Assembly: GCF_025822245.1 (NCBI RefSeq)
Contig: NZ_JACKTL010000038.1
Coordinates: 1 to 64,000 of the forward strand
From: Mycolicibacterium hodleri
GTDB lineage: Bacteria; Actinomycetota; Actinomycetes; Mycobacteriales; Mycobacteriaceae
Length of the DNA stretch: 64,000 nucleotides
Direction of reading: 5' to 3'
Shown here: piece after piece, positions 9,858-19,635 of the stretch
Position numbering within the stretch: the stretch's first letter is position 1
Layout: each line of letters opens with the position of its first letter
The notes under the pieces: model-generated
Database searches by the model: none
Told to the model about the DNA's origin: nothing
The model's input: only the letters and a program-made list of their open reading frames with translations
Program-made: the position numbers and the translations under genes

Positions 9858-11305
9858 ATCCGCGGGAACTACCGCCGGCGTTGCAACGGGTGCACATGGT
9901 CGGCATCGGCGGCGCGGGGATGTCCGGTGTCGCCCGCATCCTGCTGGACCGTGGCGGCCTGGTGTCGGGATCGGACGCGAAGGAGTCGCGCGGGGTGGCC
10001 GCGCTACGCGCCCGCGGGGCCCAGGTCAGGATCGGGCACGACGCGTCGGCGCTGGACATGCTGCCCGGGGGCCCGACGGTCGTCGTCAGCACGCACGCGG
10101 CGATCCCCAAGGACAACCCCGAACTCGTCGAAGCCCGGCGCCGCGGCATCCCGGTCATCCTCCGGCCCGAGGTGCTCGCCCGGTTGATGGACGGCTACAC
10201 CACGGTCATGGTGACCGGCACGCACGGCAAGACCACGACCACGTCGATGGTCATCGTGGCGTTGCAGCGCAGCGGGTTCGACCCGTCCTTCGCCGTGGGC
10301 GGCGACCTCGGCGAGGCGGGCACCAACGCGCACCACGGCAGCGGCGAGTGCTTCGTCGCCGAGGCCGACGAGAGCGACGGCTCCCTGCTCGAATACACCC
10401 CAGACGTCGCGGTGGTCACCAACGTCGAGGCCGATCACCTGGACTTCTTCGGCAGTGTCGAGGCCTACTGCGCGGTGTTCGACGAGTTCGTCGCCCGCTT
10501 GCGTCCCGGTGGCGCGCTGGTGGTCTGCGTCGACGACCCCGGTGCGGCGGCCCTCGCCGAACGTGCGGCGGCGACGGGGGTTCGCGTGCTGCGCTACGGC
10601 AGCGTCGACGGTACAGCTGACGTCACCAATCTTGCTGGCGCACTGATGAATTGGCAGCAGCAGGGCACCGGAAGCGTGTCGACCGTGCAGCTGGCGGGGG
10701 AGTCTCAGCCCCGGGGCATGCGGTTGGCGGTGCCGGGCAGGCACATGGCGCTCAACGCGCTCGCGGCGCTGCTGGCGGCGACGGAGGCGGGTGCCGACGC
10801 GGTGACGGTGCTCGACGGGCTGGCCGCGTTCGAGGGCGTCCGCCGCCGGTTCGAGTCGGTCGGGACGTCGGCGGGGGTGCGGGTGTTCGACGACTACGCC
10901 CACCATCCCACCGAGGTGCGCGCGACGTTGGAGGCACTGCGGGCCGTCGCCGGCCACGGTCGCTCGATCGTGGTGTTCCAGCCACACCTCTACACGCGGA
11001 CGGCGACCTTCGCCCGTGAGTTCGGGCAGGCGCTGAGCGTCGCCGACGAGGTGTTCGTGCTCGACGTCTACGCCGCCAGGGAGCAACCCGTCGCCGGTGT
11101 CAGCGGCGCCAGCGTCGCCGAACACGTCAGCGTCCCCGTGCGATACGTCCCGGACTTCTCCGCGGTGGCGGATCTGGTGGCGGCGTCGGCGGCACCGGGT
11201 GACGTCGTGGTGACGATGGGTGCCGGCGACGTGACCATGCTCGGTGGGGAGATCCTGGCCGCGCTCGCGCAGCGCGCCGAACGTGGCGCGCCGGGGGCGC
11301 GGTAG
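9854..11305 (+). CDS. murC: UDP-N-acetylmuramate:L-alanine ligase MurC
   Basis: First Mur ligase, adding L-Ala to UDP-MurNAc in the cytoplasm. The product is 483 residues with the N-terminal Rossmann motif GIGGAGMSG, the ATP loop GTHGKT at 122-127, the [10 protein letters not shown] segment and the C-terminal DDYAHHPTE motif. The ATGA overlap with murG indicates coupling. ftsQ starts two bases after the stop. Confidence 0.96.
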   Translation: MNPRELPPALQRVHMVGIGGAGMSGVARILLDRGGLVSGSDAKESRGVAALRARGAQVRIGHDASALDMLPGGPTVVVSTHAAIPKDNPELVEARRRGIPVILRPEVLARLMDGYTTVMVTGTHGKTTTTSMVIVALQRSGFDPSFAVGGDLGEAGTNAHHGSGECFVAEADESDGSLLEYTPDVAVVTNVEADHLDFFGSVEAYCAVFDEFVARLRPGGALVVCVDDPGAAALAERAAATGVRVLRYGSVDGTADVTNLAGALMNWQQQGTGSVSTVQLAGESQPRGMRLAVPGRHMALNALAALLAATEAGADAVTVLDGLAAFEGVRRRFESVGTSAGVRVFDDYAHHPTEVRATLEALRAVAGHGRSIVVFQPHLYTRTATFAREFGQALSVADEVFVLDVYAAREQPVAGVSGASVAEHVSVPVRYVPDFSAVADLVAASAAPGDVVVTMGAGDVTMLGGEILAALAQRAERGAPGAR

Positions 11306-11307
11306 CC

Positions 11308-12273
11308 GTGACCGGCCCCACCGACGAACCGGACGTCGCCGCCGACGACGGTGCCGTCCCGGGCGAGCTCTCCGACGACGTCGTCGGTGACGTTCCCGAC
11401 GACGTTCCCGGTGACGGGGTCGCCAGGACCGACGACGGGCCCGACGACGGGGCCGACTTCGAGGGTCCCCGGCGACGCGCAAGGCGAGAGCGCGAGGAGC
11501 GGCGCGCGGCGCAGGAGCGCGCGACGGCCATCGAGAACGCCCGGCGTGAGGCCAAGCGACGAGTCGCCGGCCGCCCGGTCGACGAACCGAAGCCGTCCGC
11601 CCGGGGTTTGATCAGGGGACTCAAGGCGCTGATGTGGTCGGCGTTGATCAGCGTGCTGGTGGTCGGCGCCGGGCTGCTGCTCTACTTCACGCCCATCATG
11701 TCGGCTCGCGTCATGGCGATCACCGGCCTGGTCACGCTGACGCAGGACGAGGTCGAGCAGGCGGCCGCGGTCCCCGCGGACACGCCACTCCTGCAGATCG
11801 ACACCGACACGGTCGCCGACCGGGTCGCGACCATTCGACGGGTCGCCAGCGCCCGGGTGCAGCGCGAGTATCCGTCGACCCTGCGGATCACCATCGTCGA
11901 GCGGGTTCCGGTGGTGGTCAAGGACTATCCCGACGGCTCGCATCTCTTCGACCGCGACGGCGTCGACTTCGCCACGGCGCCACCGCCTCCCGGGCTGCCG
12001 TATCTGGACGCCGACACGCCGGGGCCCACCGACCTCCCGACACTGGCGGCGCTGCAGGTGCTCACCGCGCTGCGTCCGGAGGTGGCCTCGCAGGTGAGTC
12101 GCATCGCGGCGCCGTCGGTCGCGTCGATCACCCTGACCCTGTTCGACGGTCGCCAGGTGATCTGGGGGACCACCGAGCGCACCGACGAGAAGGCGCTGAA
12201 GTTGGGTGCGCTGCTGACACAGCCGGGGACCACCTACGACCTGTCGAGCCCGGACCTTCCGACGGTCAAGTAG
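11308..12273 (+). CDS. ftsQ: Cell division protein FtsQ
   Basis: Bitopic divisome protein that bridges early and late division proteins. The 321-residue product has a long acidic then Arg-rich cytoplasmic region (about 1-105), one membrane segment (about 107-128, [20 protein letters not shown]), a POTRA domain ([21 protein letters not shown] onward) and the beta domain. GTG 11308 is two bases after the murC stop and is the natural start. Length is close to the roughly 314 residues of M. tuberculosis FtsQ. Confidence 0.93.
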   Translation: MTGPTDEPDVAADDGAVPGELSDDVVGDVPDDVPGDGVARTDDGPDDGADFEGPRRRARREREERRAAQERATAIENARREAKRRVAGRPVDEPKPSARGLIRGLKALMWSALISVLVVGAGLLLYFTPIMSARVMAITGLVTLTQDEVEQAAAVPADTPLLQIDTDTVADRVATIRRVASARVQREYPSTLRITIVERVPVVVKDYPDGSHLFDRDGVDFATAPPPPGLPYLDADTPGPTDLPTLAALQVLTALRPEVASQVSRIAAPSVASITLTLFDGRQVIWGTTERTDEKALKLGALLTQPGTTYDLSSPDLPTVK

Positions 12274-12359
12274 GCCGCGCGGAAACTTCCGCGGCGTGTC
12301 GCGGCGCGCCTGCACGGATACCTCGCGTGCTCGCCCTACCGTTCTGTTTGCGAAACTAC

Positions 12360-12408
12360 TTGACATAACTCTAAGCCTATGGTTGAGGTTGAGGGTTGGC
12401 CCAGGAGG
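12360..12408 (+). promoter_or_regulatory. ftsZ upstream region: TTGACA hexamer and strong Shine-Dalgarno
   Basis: The 145-bp gap between ftsQ and ftsZ is locally AT-richer than its surroundings. It contains a consensus TTGACA (12360-12365), then TAACTCTAAGCCTATGGT and a short direct repeat GGTTGAGGTTGAGG. A strong Shine-Dalgarno (AGGAGGA, 12402-12408) precedes the ATG at 12419. No perfect -10 lies 17 bp from the TTGACA, so the exact transcription start is not assigned. Mycobacterial ftsZ is known to have its own promoters. Confidence 0.5.
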
Positions 12409-12418
12409 AAGACTACCG

Positions 12419-13567
12419 ATGACACCCCCGCACAACTATCTCGCAGTAATAAAGGTGGTCGGCATCGGTGGCGGCGGCGTCAACGCCGTCAACCGGATGA
12501 TCGAGCAAGGACTCAAGGGCGTTGAGTTCATCGCCATCAACACCGACGCGCAGGCGCTGTTGATGAGCGACGCCGACGTCAAGCTCGACGTCGGCCGGGA
12601 CTCCACCCGCGGCCTCGGCGCCGGCGCCGACCCCGAGGTCGGACGCAAGGCCGCCGACGACGCCAAGGACGACATCGAGGAGCTGCTGCGCGGCGCCGAC
12701 ATGGTCTTCGTCACCGCGGGCGAGGGCGGCGGCACCGGCACCGGTGGCGCTCCCGTCGTCGCGACGATCGCCCGCAAGCTCGGGGCGCTGACCGTCGGCG
12801 TGGTCACGCGGCCGTTCTCCTTCGAGGGCAAGCGCCGGTCGAACCAGGCCGAGGCGGGCATCGCGGCCCTGCGCGAGAGCTGCGACACGCTCATCGTGAT
12901 CCCCAACGACCGGCTGCTGCAGATGGGTGACGCCGCGGTCTCGCTGATGGACGCGTTCCGCAGCGCCGACGAGGTGCTGCTCAACGGCGTGCAGGGCATC
13001 ACCGACCTGATCACCACCCCCGGTCTCATCAACGTCGACTTCGCCGACGTCAAGGGCGTGATGTCCGGGGCGGGCACGGCGCTGATGGGCATCGGCTCGG
13101 CGCGCGGCGACGGACGTGCCCTCAAGGCCGCCGAGATGGCCATCAACTCCCCGCTGCTCGAGGCGTCCATGGAGGGTGCGCTCGGCGTGCTGCTGTCGGT
13201 GGCCGGCGGCAGCGACCTCGGTCTCTTCGAGATCAACGAGGCGGCGTCGCTGGTCCAAGACTCCGCCCACCCCGAGGCCAACATCATCTTCGGCACCGTG
13301 ATCGACGACTCGCTCGGCGACGAAGTGCGCGTCACGGTCATCGCCGCGGGCTTCGACGCCGCCGGACCCAGCCGCAAGCCCGTCCTGGGCGCCGGCGTCA
13401 GCGGGCCGTCGGTCGCCTCGGGCACGTCGGGCAAGCTGCGGCCGCCGTCGGCGTTCGATCCGGACCCGGCGAGCGTGCCCGTGCACACCAACGGAGCGAC
13501 GGTCAGCATCGGCGGCGGTGGGGACGACGACGACGACGTCGACGTGCCGCCCTTCATGCGTCACTGA
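12419..13567 (+). CDS. ftsZ: Cell division GTPase FtsZ
   Basis: Tubulin-like GTPase that forms the Z-ring. The 382-residue product has the tubulin signature GGGTGTG at 103-109, the T7 loop NVDFADVK and a variable linker. The acidic C-terminal peptide (a run of five Asp, then VDVPPFMRH) is the docking tail for other division proteins. The ATG at 12419 is set by a strong Shine-Dalgarno; the longer frame back to 12296 has no support. It is separated from ftsQ by 145 bp and likely has its own promoter. Confidence 0.98.
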   Translation: MTPPHNYLAVIKVVGIGGGGVNAVNRMIEQGLKGVEFIAINTDAQALLMSDADVKLDVGRDSTRGLGAGADPEVGRKAADDAKDDIEELLRGADMVFVTAGEGGGTGTGGAPVVATIARKLGALTVGVVTRPFSFEGKRRSNQAEAGIAALRESCDTLIVIPNDRLLQMGDAAVSLMDAFRSADEVLLNGVQGITDLITTPGLINVDFADVKGVMSGAGTALMGIGSARGDGRALKAAEMAINSPLLEASMEGALGVLLSVAGGSDLGLFEINEAASLVQDSAHPEANIIFGTVIDDSLGDEVRVTVIAAGFDAAGPSRKPVLGAGVSGPSVASGTSGKLRPPSAFDPDPASVPVHTNGATVSIGGGGDDDDDVDVPPFMRH

Positions 13568-13602
13568 TCGGGCCGTTCCCGAGGGCCGGGATACTGGGCA
13601 GC

Positions 13603-14310
13603 GTGACCCGACGCATCCGATGTGTGACCACGACGAGGGCCGGTGGCGCCTCGGCTCCGCCATTCGACACGTTCAACCTGGGCGACCACGTCGGTGACGA
13701 CCCGGCCGCGGTGGCGGCCAACCGGGCCCGGCTCGCCGAGACGACCGGGCTCGGCCCCGACGGCGTCGTCTGGATGAATCAGGTTCACGGCGACCGCGTC
13801 GTCGTGGTGGACGGACCGGTCGAAGGGGCAGTCGACGACGCCGACGGGCTGGTGACGACCCGGCCCGGGTTGGCGTTGGCAGTGGTGACCGCGGACTGCG
13901 TGCCCGTCCTGTTGTCCGACCCGCACGCCGGCGTCGTCGCGGCCGTGCACGCCGGTCGGGCGGGCGCCAAGCTGGGCGTCGTCGCGCGGGCCGTCGAGGT
14001 CATGCTGGCCCACGGCGCCCACGTCGAGGACGTCTCGGTGCTGCTCGGCCCGGCGGTGAGCGGTCGCAACTACGAGGTGCCCGACGACATGGCCGCCGAT
14101 GTCGAGGCGGCACTGCCGGGCAGCCGGACCACCACCGCCCGCGGGACCGCGGGCTTGGATCTGCGGTCCGGGATCGCCCGCCAGCTGACCGAACTCGGCA
14201 TCACCTCGATCGGCGTCGACCCGCGCTGCACGGTCGAGGACCCGAACCTGTTCAGCCACCGCCGCAGCGCGCCCACCGGACGCCTCGCCTCCCTGGTGTG
14301 GATGCAATGA
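13603..14310 (+). CDS. pgeF: PgeF/YfiH-family peptidoglycan editing protein (LACC1-like)
   Basis: Member of the YfiH/PgeF/LACC1 family of zinc-containing purine nucleoside enzymes, also reported to remove wrongly edited peptidoglycan precursors. The 235-residue product carries the expected metal ligand motifs: QVHGDRV, TADCVPVLL and AVHAGRAG. It starts at GTG 13603, 35 bp after ftsZ, and its stop overlaps the ATG of the next gene (ATGA, 14307-14310). Conserved position in the dcw cluster supports a link to wall synthesis, but the substrate in this organism is not shown by sequence. Confidence 0.9.
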   Translation: MTRRIRCVTTTRAGGASAPPFDTFNLGDHVGDDPAAVAANRARLAETTGLGPDGVVWMNQVHGDRVVVVDGPVEGAVDDADGLVTTRPGLALAVVTADCVPVLLSDPHAGVVAAVHAGRAGAKLGVVARAVEVMLAHGAHVEDVSVLLGPAVSGRNYEVPDDMAADVEAALPGSRTTTARGTAGLDLRSGIARQLTELGITSIGVDPRCTVEDPNLFSHRRSAPTGRLASLVWMQ

Positions 14311-15056
14311 CGTCAGCCCGCGCCACCGAGCTCGCCGAATCCCTTGCGGCGCTGAGAAAACGGGTCGACGACGCCGCGGCGGCGGCGGGTCGCGACGCAT
14401 CCGAGATCGAATTGCTGCCCGTGACGAAGTTCTTCCCGACGTCCGACGTGGTCGACCTGGTGCGCCTCGGCTGCGACGCCTTCGGCGAATCGCGCGAACA
14501 GGAGGCGTCCCGCAAGATCGCCGACCTGGCCGCGCTGTCGGCGGAGGAGTCGCTGCCCGCGGTGCGCTGGCACATGATCGGCAGCATCCAGCGCAAGAAG
14601 GCGCGCGCGGTGGCGAGTTGGGCGTATGCCACCCATTCGGTGGACCGCGCCGCCGTCGTCGAGGCGTTGGGGCGCGCGGCGGCCGAGGCGCTGGCCGACG
14701 GCACGCGGACGGACCCGCTGCGGGTCTACCTGCAGGTGAGCCTCGACGGCGATCCCGATCGGGGCGGGGTCGACGTCGCCCGACCGGACCTCGTGGACGA
14801 GCTGTGCGCGTTGACCGACGCCACGGAGGGACTCGAGTTCGTCGGGCTGATGGCCATCCCGCCGCTCCACGCCGACGCCGAGGAGTCATTCGTGCGTTTA
14901 GAGGCCGAACTGCAGCGGGTACAGGGCTTCTACCAGCAGCGTCTCGGTCTCTCGGCGGGTATGTCCGGTGACCTCGAGACGGCGGTGAAACACGGCTCGA
15001 CGTGTGTGCGTGTCGGTACCGCTCTTATGGGAGCACGTCCTCTAACGTCTCCCTGA
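14307..15056 (+). CDS. YggS-family pyridoxal phosphate homeostasis protein
   Basis: PLP-binding protein of the YggS/PROSC family, a TIM-barrel fold like alanine racemase without known catalysis; it buffers PLP and affects amino-acid metabolism. The 249-residue product has the PLP-lysine region LLPVTKFFP, the FGESREQEASRKIADL segment, WHMIGSIQRKKAR and the C-terminal SAGMSGDLETAVKHGST phosphate-binding motif. ATG 14307 overlaps the pgeF stop and is preferred over GTG 14298 in the same frame. Confidence 0.93.
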   Translation: MTSARATELAESLAALRKRVDDAAAAAGRDASEIELLPVTKFFPTSDVVDLVRLGCDAFGESREQEASRKIADLAALSAEESLPAVRWHMIGSIQRKKARAVASWAYATHSVDRAAVVEALGRAAAEALADGTRTDPLRVYLQVSLDGDPDRGGVDVARPDLVDELCALTDATEGLEFVGLMAIPPLHADAEESFVRLEAELQRVQGFYQQRLGLSAGMSGDLETAVKHGSTCVRVGTALMGARPLTSP

Positions 15057-15059
15057 GTA

Positions 15060-15074
15060 GTCACTCCAGTCACA
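15060..15074. promoter_or_regulatory. Candidate MtrA-like box upstream of sepF
   Basis: GTCACT at 15060-15065 and GTCACA at 15069-15074 are spaced exactly 9 bp, followed by a weaker TCATCACAG in register. This is the same 9-bp GTCAC direct-repeat architecture found upstream of ftsW, here on the opposite strand. It begins 3 bp after the yggS stop and about 47-60 bp before the sepF ATG. Binding by MtrA is inferred from resemblance only. Confidence 0.45.
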
Positions 15075-15120
15075 TCTTCATCACAGACAACACGAATTTC
15101 CGTCATCAGAAGGGTCTCCG

Positions 15121-15795
15121 ATGAGCACACTGCATAAGGTCAAGGCCTACTTCGGTATGGCGCCGATGGACGATTACGACGACGAGTACTACGACGACGA
15201 CGACCGCACGTCGCGCGCCGCCTACCCGCGTCGTGCCCGCGAGGACCGCTTCGAGGACGAGGGCCGCGGATACGACGCCCGCCCCGGTGAGCCGCGCGGC
15301 TACGACGACCGGATGGACCGACCCGGCGGACGCGAGTTCGAACGCGAAATGGCCGGTGCCCCAGCGGGTTACCGCGGCGGATACCTCGACGAGCCGTCCT
15401 TCCGGGGCCGTCGCGACTTCGAGCGCCCCCGGTTCAACACGCTGCGTGGCGCCACCCACGGCGCCGTCGCGATGGAACCGCGCCGCATGGCCGAACTCTT
15501 CGAGGCGGGCAGCCCGCTGGCGAAGATCACCACGCTTCGTCCCAAGGACTACAGCGAGGCCCGCACCATCGGCGAGCGCTTCCGCGACGGCACGCCCGTG
15601 ATCATGGACCTGGTCTCGATGGACAACGCCGACGCCAAGCGTCTGGTCGACTTCGCCGCCGGACTGGCGTTCGCCCTTCGCGGTTCCTTCGACAAGGTCG
15701 CCACGAAGGTCTTCCTTCTGTCGCCGGCCGACGTCGACGTGACCGCCGACGAGCGCAAGCGCATCGCCGAGGCCGGCTTCTACGCCTACCAGTGA
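15121..15795 (+). CDS. sepF: Cell division protein SepF
   Basis: Membrane anchor for FtsZ in organisms without FtsA/ZipA. The 224-residue product begins with an amphipathic membrane-targeting helix ([13 protein letters not shown]). A long Asp/Arg/Tyr-rich disordered linker follows (about 15-110), then the conserved SepF core (about 120-224, with [20 protein letters not shown] and [11 protein letters not shown]). An AGAAGGG Shine-Dalgarno about 10 bp upstream supports ATG 15121. It has its own 64-bp upstream gap with repeat elements. Confidence 0.95.
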   Translation: MSTLHKVKAYFGMAPMDDYDDEYYDDDDRTSRAAYPRRAREDRFEDEGRGYDARPGEPRGYDDRMDRPGGREFEREMAGAPAGYRGGYLDEPSFRGRRDFERPRFNTLRGATHGAVAMEPRRMAELFEAGSPLAKITTLRPKDYSEARTIGERFRDGTPVIMDLVSMDNADAKRLVDFAAGLAFALRGSFDKVATKVFLLSPADVDVTADERKRIAEAGFYAYQ

Positions 15796-15888
15796 CGGCC
15801 TGGGTAGGCTGGTCGTAGATCGGGTCCTCCTTCGACCCGTGTTCCAGCTCTATCCAATGTCATCATCGCCTGGAGTGAGGTCGCGCAG

Positions 15889-16173
15889 TTGTCGCTGTTC
15901 TTTTCCATCCTGGGCTTCGTGCTGTTCGCGTTCTGGCTTCTCCTCATCGCGCGGGTGGTCGTCGAATTCGTGCGCTCGTTCGCCAGGGACTGGCGTCCGC
16001 GAGGCTTCATGGTCGTCGTCCTCGAGGTCATCATGACGGTGACCGACCCGCCGGTGAAGTTGCTCCGCCGCATCATTCCCCAGCTCACGATAGGTGCGGT
16101 GCGCTTCGACCTGTCGATCATGGTGCTTCTCCTGGCCGCGTTCATCGGCATGGAGTTGGCCTGGAGCCAGTAG
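15889..16173 (+). CDS. YggT-family small membrane protein
   Basis: A 94-residue protein with two membrane segments (about 3-24 and about 72-91) joined by a basic loop (RSFARDWRPRGF), and the YggT signature around VTDPPVKLLRRIIPQL. The family is found beside sepF and wag31 in mycobacteria, where a role in membrane or division architecture is suspected but not established. The best start is TTG 15889; no ATG or GTG in the frame gives a conserved N-terminus. A weak hairpin (16188-16200) follows the stop. Confidence 0.87.
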   Translation: MSLFFSILGFVLFAFWLLLIARVVVEFVRSFARDWRPRGFMVVVLEVIMTVTDPPVKLLRRIIPQLTIGAVRFDLSIMVLLLAAFIGMELAWSQ

Positions 16174-16345
16174 CGCGAGCCAGCCGGCGGGGGACCCCCG
16201 ACGGCCCCGTGAACTGTGAAATTCGCTCTTAAACTGGACCTCAACCGCAACCGCCGGGTCTACTGTGACAGGATGGACGCCAGTTACTTCCAACATGGCT
16301 TTCATATGACACCGGTTGACGGTCCAGACCTCAAGGGGGCAGACA

Positions 16346-17167
16346 ATGCCGCTTACACCAGCCGACGTCCATAACGTCGCGTTCAGCAAGCCGCCGATCG
16401 GCAAGCGCGGTTACAACGAAGACGAGGTCGACGCGTTCCTCGATCTCGTCGAGAACGAACTGACCCGCCTCATCGAGGAGAACGCCGACCTCCGTCAGCG
16501 GGTCGCCGAGCTCGACCAGGACCTCTCGAGCGCCCGCTCCGGCAGCGGCGTCCAGGCCACCCAGTCGATCCCGCAGTACCAGCAGCCCGAGCCCGAGCCG
16601 GAGCCAGTCGCGCCCCCGCAACCGGCCTACGAGGCGCCGCAACCGGTCGCTGCTGCGCCCGTGAGCGAGGACTCGCACATCAAGGCCGCGAAGATCCTCG
16701 GCCTGGCCCAGGACACGGCCGACCGTCTGACCGGCACCGCAAAGGCAGAGTCCGACAAGATGCTCGCCGACGCGCGGGCGCAGGCCGACGCGATGGTCAA
16801 CGAGGCCCGTCAGACCGCCGAAACCACGGTGTCCGAGGCCAAGGCGCGCGCCGACGCACTGCTGTCGGACGCGCAGACGCGCTCCGAGACCCAGCTGCGG
16901 CAGGCGCAGGAGAAGGCCGACGCCCTTCAGGCCGACGCCGAGCGCAAGCACACCGAGATCATGGGCACCATCAACCAGCAGCGCACCGTTCTCGAAGGCC
17001 GGCTCGAGCAGCTGCGCACCTTCGAGCGCGAATACCGCACGCGCCTCAAGACCTACCTCGAGTCGCAGCTCGAAGAGCTGGGCCAACGTGGCTCGGCGGC
17101 ACCGGTTGACTCGACCGCCAACAACGACGGCGGCGGGTTCAACCAGTTCAACCGGGGCAACAACTGA
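16346..17167 (+). CDS. wag31: Polar growth scaffold Wag31 (DivIVA)
   Basis: Coiled-coil DivIVA protein that gathers at the cell poles and directs tip growth. The 273-residue product has the N-terminal DivIVA domain ([20 protein letters not shown], about 12-60), a Pro/Gln-rich variable linker (about 75-115) and a long Ala/Glu/Lys coiled coil (about 118-250). ATG 16346 follows a GGGGG Shine-Dalgarno; the upstream in-frame GTG at 16316 is not preferred. The 172-bp gap before it is moderately AT-rich and probably holds a promoter. Confidence 0.97.
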   Translation: MPLTPADVHNVAFSKPPIGKRGYNEDEVDAFLDLVENELTRLIEENADLRQRVAELDQDLSSARSGSGVQATQSIPQYQQPEPEPEPVAPPQPAYEAPQPVAAAPVSEDSHIKAAKILGLAQDTADRLTGTAKAESDKMLADARAQADAMVNEARQTAETTVSEAKARADALLSDAQTRSETQLRQAQEKADALQADAERKHTEIMGTINQQRTVLEGRLEQLRTFEREYRTRLKTYLESQLEELGQRGSAAPVDSTANNDGGGFNQFNRGNN

Positions 17168-17186
17168 TCGGTAGGTTGGCTGACTG

Positions 17187-17564
17187 ATGCTCATCGTTGC
17201 GCTCGTCCTTGCCGTCATCGGCCTTGCGGCCCTGGTGACCGCGGTCGTCACCAGCAACGAGCTGATCGCCTGGGTGTGCATCGGGGCCAGCGTCATCGGT
17301 GTGCTGCTCCTCATCGTCGACGCGCTCCGCGAACGGTCGAAGAGCGCCGACGTCGTCGACGCCGAGGGAGACGACGACGGGGAGGACGCCACGACCGTCA
17401 TGCCGGCCGTGACGGATCCCGAAGCCGCGGAGGACTATCCCGACGAGCCCGCCGACGTCCCCGCCGAGCCCGAGCACGAGCCGTCGACCGTCGGCGTCGA
17501 GGCCCGTGACGGGGGCAATGGCGACGGCACCCCCGACGAGACCCCAGAAGCCAAGCGCGACTAG
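17187..17564 (+). CDS. Small membrane protein with acidic tail (Rv2144c type)
   Basis: A 125-residue protein with two hydrophobic segments near the N-terminus (about 1-20 and 27-48) and then a highly acidic, Asp/Glu/Pro-rich C-terminal half. It lies 19 bp after wag31 on the same strand, as its counterpart does in M. tuberculosis. No catalytic motif is visible and no function is assigned. Its stop overlaps the convergent phosphoribosyltransferase stop. Confidence 0.8.
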   Translation: MLIVALVLAVIGLAALVTAVVTSNELIAWVCIGASVIGVLLLIVDALRERSKSADVVDAEGDDDGEDATTVMPAVTDPEAAEDYPDEPADVPAEPEHEPSTVGVEARDGGNGDGTPDETPEAKRD

Positions 17565-18361
17565 CGTTTCAGGGCCGCGCGAACCTCGTCGTCGCTCACT
17601 TGGCGGAAGTCCTCGTATGCCTGCCCGACGGCGTCGAAGCGCCGTGGCACCGTCGCGACGACGACGTCGTCGCACTCCCCCCGAAGCAGGTCGAACGTCG
17701 ACGACGGTCCGACCGGCACCGCCACGATCACCCGCGTCGGCCCGGCGGCGCGCACCGTTCTGAGCGCGGCCAGCATCGTCGCCCCGGTGGCGATGCCGTC
17801 GTCGACCAGCACCACCGTTCGGTCCGCCAGCCGCGGTGGCGGAGCCGGACCGCGATAGGCCACCTCCCGCCGCGACAATTCCCGCGTTTCGGCCTCGACC
17901 ACCTCCCGCAGTTCGGCGTCGGTGATCCCCAGGCGTCGCACCACGTGGTCGTTGACGACGATGCCGCCACCGCTGGCGATCGCCCCCATCGCCAACTCGG
18001 GCCACTTCGGCGCACCGAGCTTGCGGACCACGAAGGCGTCGAGCTCGGCGCCGAGCCGACCGGCGATCTCCAGCCCGACCGGCACGCCGCCCCGCGCCAG
18101 GCCGAGCACCACGACGTCGCGGCCCGCGCAGCGGTCGGCCAGCATGTCCGCGAGGACTCTGCCCGCCGCGTGGCGGTCCTCGAACGCGCGATCAGCTGAA
18201 GGCCAGATGTCGGCATCGTAGGCCGATGGGCCCAGGCCGGGCGTGCAATCCGGCCCCGAGGCGGCTACGAATGGATGTCGTGGGCATCGAGTTCGAGAGC
18301 GTGGTCGACCATCCGTTGGACGAGGTCTTTGCCTGGCACACCCGGCCGGGCGCCATGCCAC
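17561..18361 (-). CDS. Phosphoribosyltransferase-domain protein (start uncertain)
   Basis: Type I phosphoribosyltransferase fold: the PRPP loop VLVDDGIATGATM is intact, as are FVVRKLGAPKWPELAMGAIASGG and the N-terminal FEDRHAAGRVLADML helix. The substrate is unknown. The start is unresolved: the conserved domain begins near 18190, but the only in-frame ATG/GTG/TTG between 18182 and 18400 is GTG 18361, inside the divergent gene that starts at 18271. A CTG at 18235 would avoid the overlap. Coordinates use GTG 18361. The 3' end overlaps the convergent small membrane gene by 4 bp. Confidence 0.75.
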   Translation of the reverse strand: MAWRPAGCARQRPRPTDGRPRSRTRCPRHPFVAASGPDCTPGLGPSAYDADIWPSADRAFEDRHAAGRVLADMLADRCAGRDVVVLGLARGGVPVGLEIAGRLGAELDAFVVRKLGAPKWPELAMGAIASGGGIVVNDHVVRRLGITDAELREVVEAETRELSRREVAYRGPAPPPRLADRTVVLVDDGIATGATMLAALRTVRAAGPTRVIVAVPVGPSSTFDLLRGECDDVVVATVPRRFDAVGQAYEDFRQVSDDEVRAALKR

Positions 18362-19635
18362 GGCTGGTGCCGCCGTGGCAGCCGATGACGGTGGTCGCCG
18401 AGACGGCGTCGGTGGCCGACGGGCGGGCGGTGCTCGGCCTGCCGGCCGGACTTCGGTGGGTCGCGCAGCACGAGGCCGCCGACTACGACCCGCCACACCG
18501 CTTCGTCGACCAGCTGTCCTCCGACGGCGTGCGGTCGTGGCCGCCGCGGATCATCGGAACCTGGCGCCACACGCACGACTTCAGCGCCGAGGGGCCGGAC
18601 GCCACCCGGGTGCACGACCGCGTCGAGGCGCCGGTCCCCGCGGCAGCGCTGCGGTCCACCTTCGTGTACCGCCACCGCCAACTGGCCGACGACCTCGACG
18701 CCCACCGGGATGCCGCCGAGGCGGGCTTGGGCCCGATCACCGTCGCCGTCACTGGGGCCTCGGGGCTGGTGGGTTCGGCGTTGACGGCACTGCTCACCAG
18801 CGGTGGACACCGGGTGATCCGGCTGGTCAGGCACGCCGCCAAGGGCCCCGACGAGCGCCGGTGGGATCCCGATGCGCCCGCGGCCGACCTGTTGGACGGC
18901 ACCGACGCGGTGGTGCACCTGGCCGGCACGTCGATCGCCGGCCGCTTCACCGACGCCCATCGCGCGGCGATCCGGGACAGCCGCGTCGAGCCGACCCGCA
19001 AACTCGCCGAGGTCGCCGCCCGTCCGGACGGTCCGCCGACGTTCGTGACCGCCTCGGCGATCGGCTTCTACGGGTACGACCGCGGGGACACCCCGCTCGA
19101 CGAGGACAGCTCCCGCGGCGACGGCTTCCTGGCCGACGTGGTCGCCGACTGGGAAGCCGCGACCGCACCTGCGTCCGACGCCGGACGGCGCGTGGTGGCG
19201 GTGCGCACCGGCATCGTGCAGGCCGCCCGCGGAGGCACGCTCAAGCTGATGCGTCCGCTGTTCGCCGCCGGTCTGGGCGGCCGGCTGGGCAGCGGCCACC
19301 AGTGGCTGTCGTGGATCGGCATCGACGACTTGGTCGACGTGTACTACCGCGCGCTCTACGACGAGCGCCTCAGCGGACCGGTGAACGCGGTGGCGCCGAA
19401 CCCGGTGCGCAACGTGGAGTACACCACGGTGCTGGCCGCCACCATGCATCGCCCCGCGCTGCTGCCGGTGCCGGCGTTCGGCCCGCGGCTGCTGCTGGGC
19501 AGCCAGGGCGCCCGCGAACTGGCCGAGGCCAACCAGCGCGTGCTGCCCGTGACGTTGCAGAAGGTGGGGCATCGATTCCGCCAGCCGGTGCTCGGCGACG
19601 CGCTGGCCCACCAGCTGGGGCACGCTCAGGCCTGA
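18271..19635 (+). CDS. SRPBCC domain fused to TIGR01777 NAD-dependent epimerase
   Basis: A 454-residue fusion. The N-terminal part (about 1-155) looks like an SRPBCC/START ligand-binding domain (EFESVVDHPLDEVFAWHTRP). The C-terminal part (about 160-450) is a TIGR01777 extended short-chain dehydrogenase with the nucleotide loop VTGASGLVGSAL and the motif SAIGFYGYDRGD. The reaction is not known for the family. ATG 18271 is the most natural start. The final 10 bp overlap the convergent amidotransferase gene. Confidence 0.88.
   Translation: MDVVGIEFESVVDHPLDEVFAWHTRPGAMPRLVPPWQPMTVVAETASVADGRAVLGLPAGLRWVAQHEAADYDPPHRFVDQLSSDGVRSWPPRIIGTWRHTHDFSAEGPDATRVHDRVEAPVPAAALRSTFVYRHRQLADDLDAHRDAAEAGLGPITVAVTGASGLVGSALTALLTSGGHRVIRLVRHAAKGPDERRWDPDAPAADLLDGTDAVVHLAGTSIAGRFTDAHRAAIRDSRVEPTRKLAEVAARPDGPPTFVTASAIGFYGYDRGDTPLDEDSSRGDGFLADVVADWEAATAPASDAGRRVVAVRTGIVQAARGGTLKLMRPLFAAGLGGRLGSGHQWLSWIGIDDLVDVYYRALYDERLSGPVNAVAPNPVRNVEYTTVLAATMHRPALLPVPAFGPRLLLGSQGARELAEANQRVLPVTLQKVGHRFRQPVLGDALAHQLGHAQA

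Noticed and set aside
16188..16200. Terminator between the YggT-family gene and wag31
   Set aside because: The CGGGG/CCCCG stem is only 5 bp with a 3-base loop and is common by chance in this GC range.
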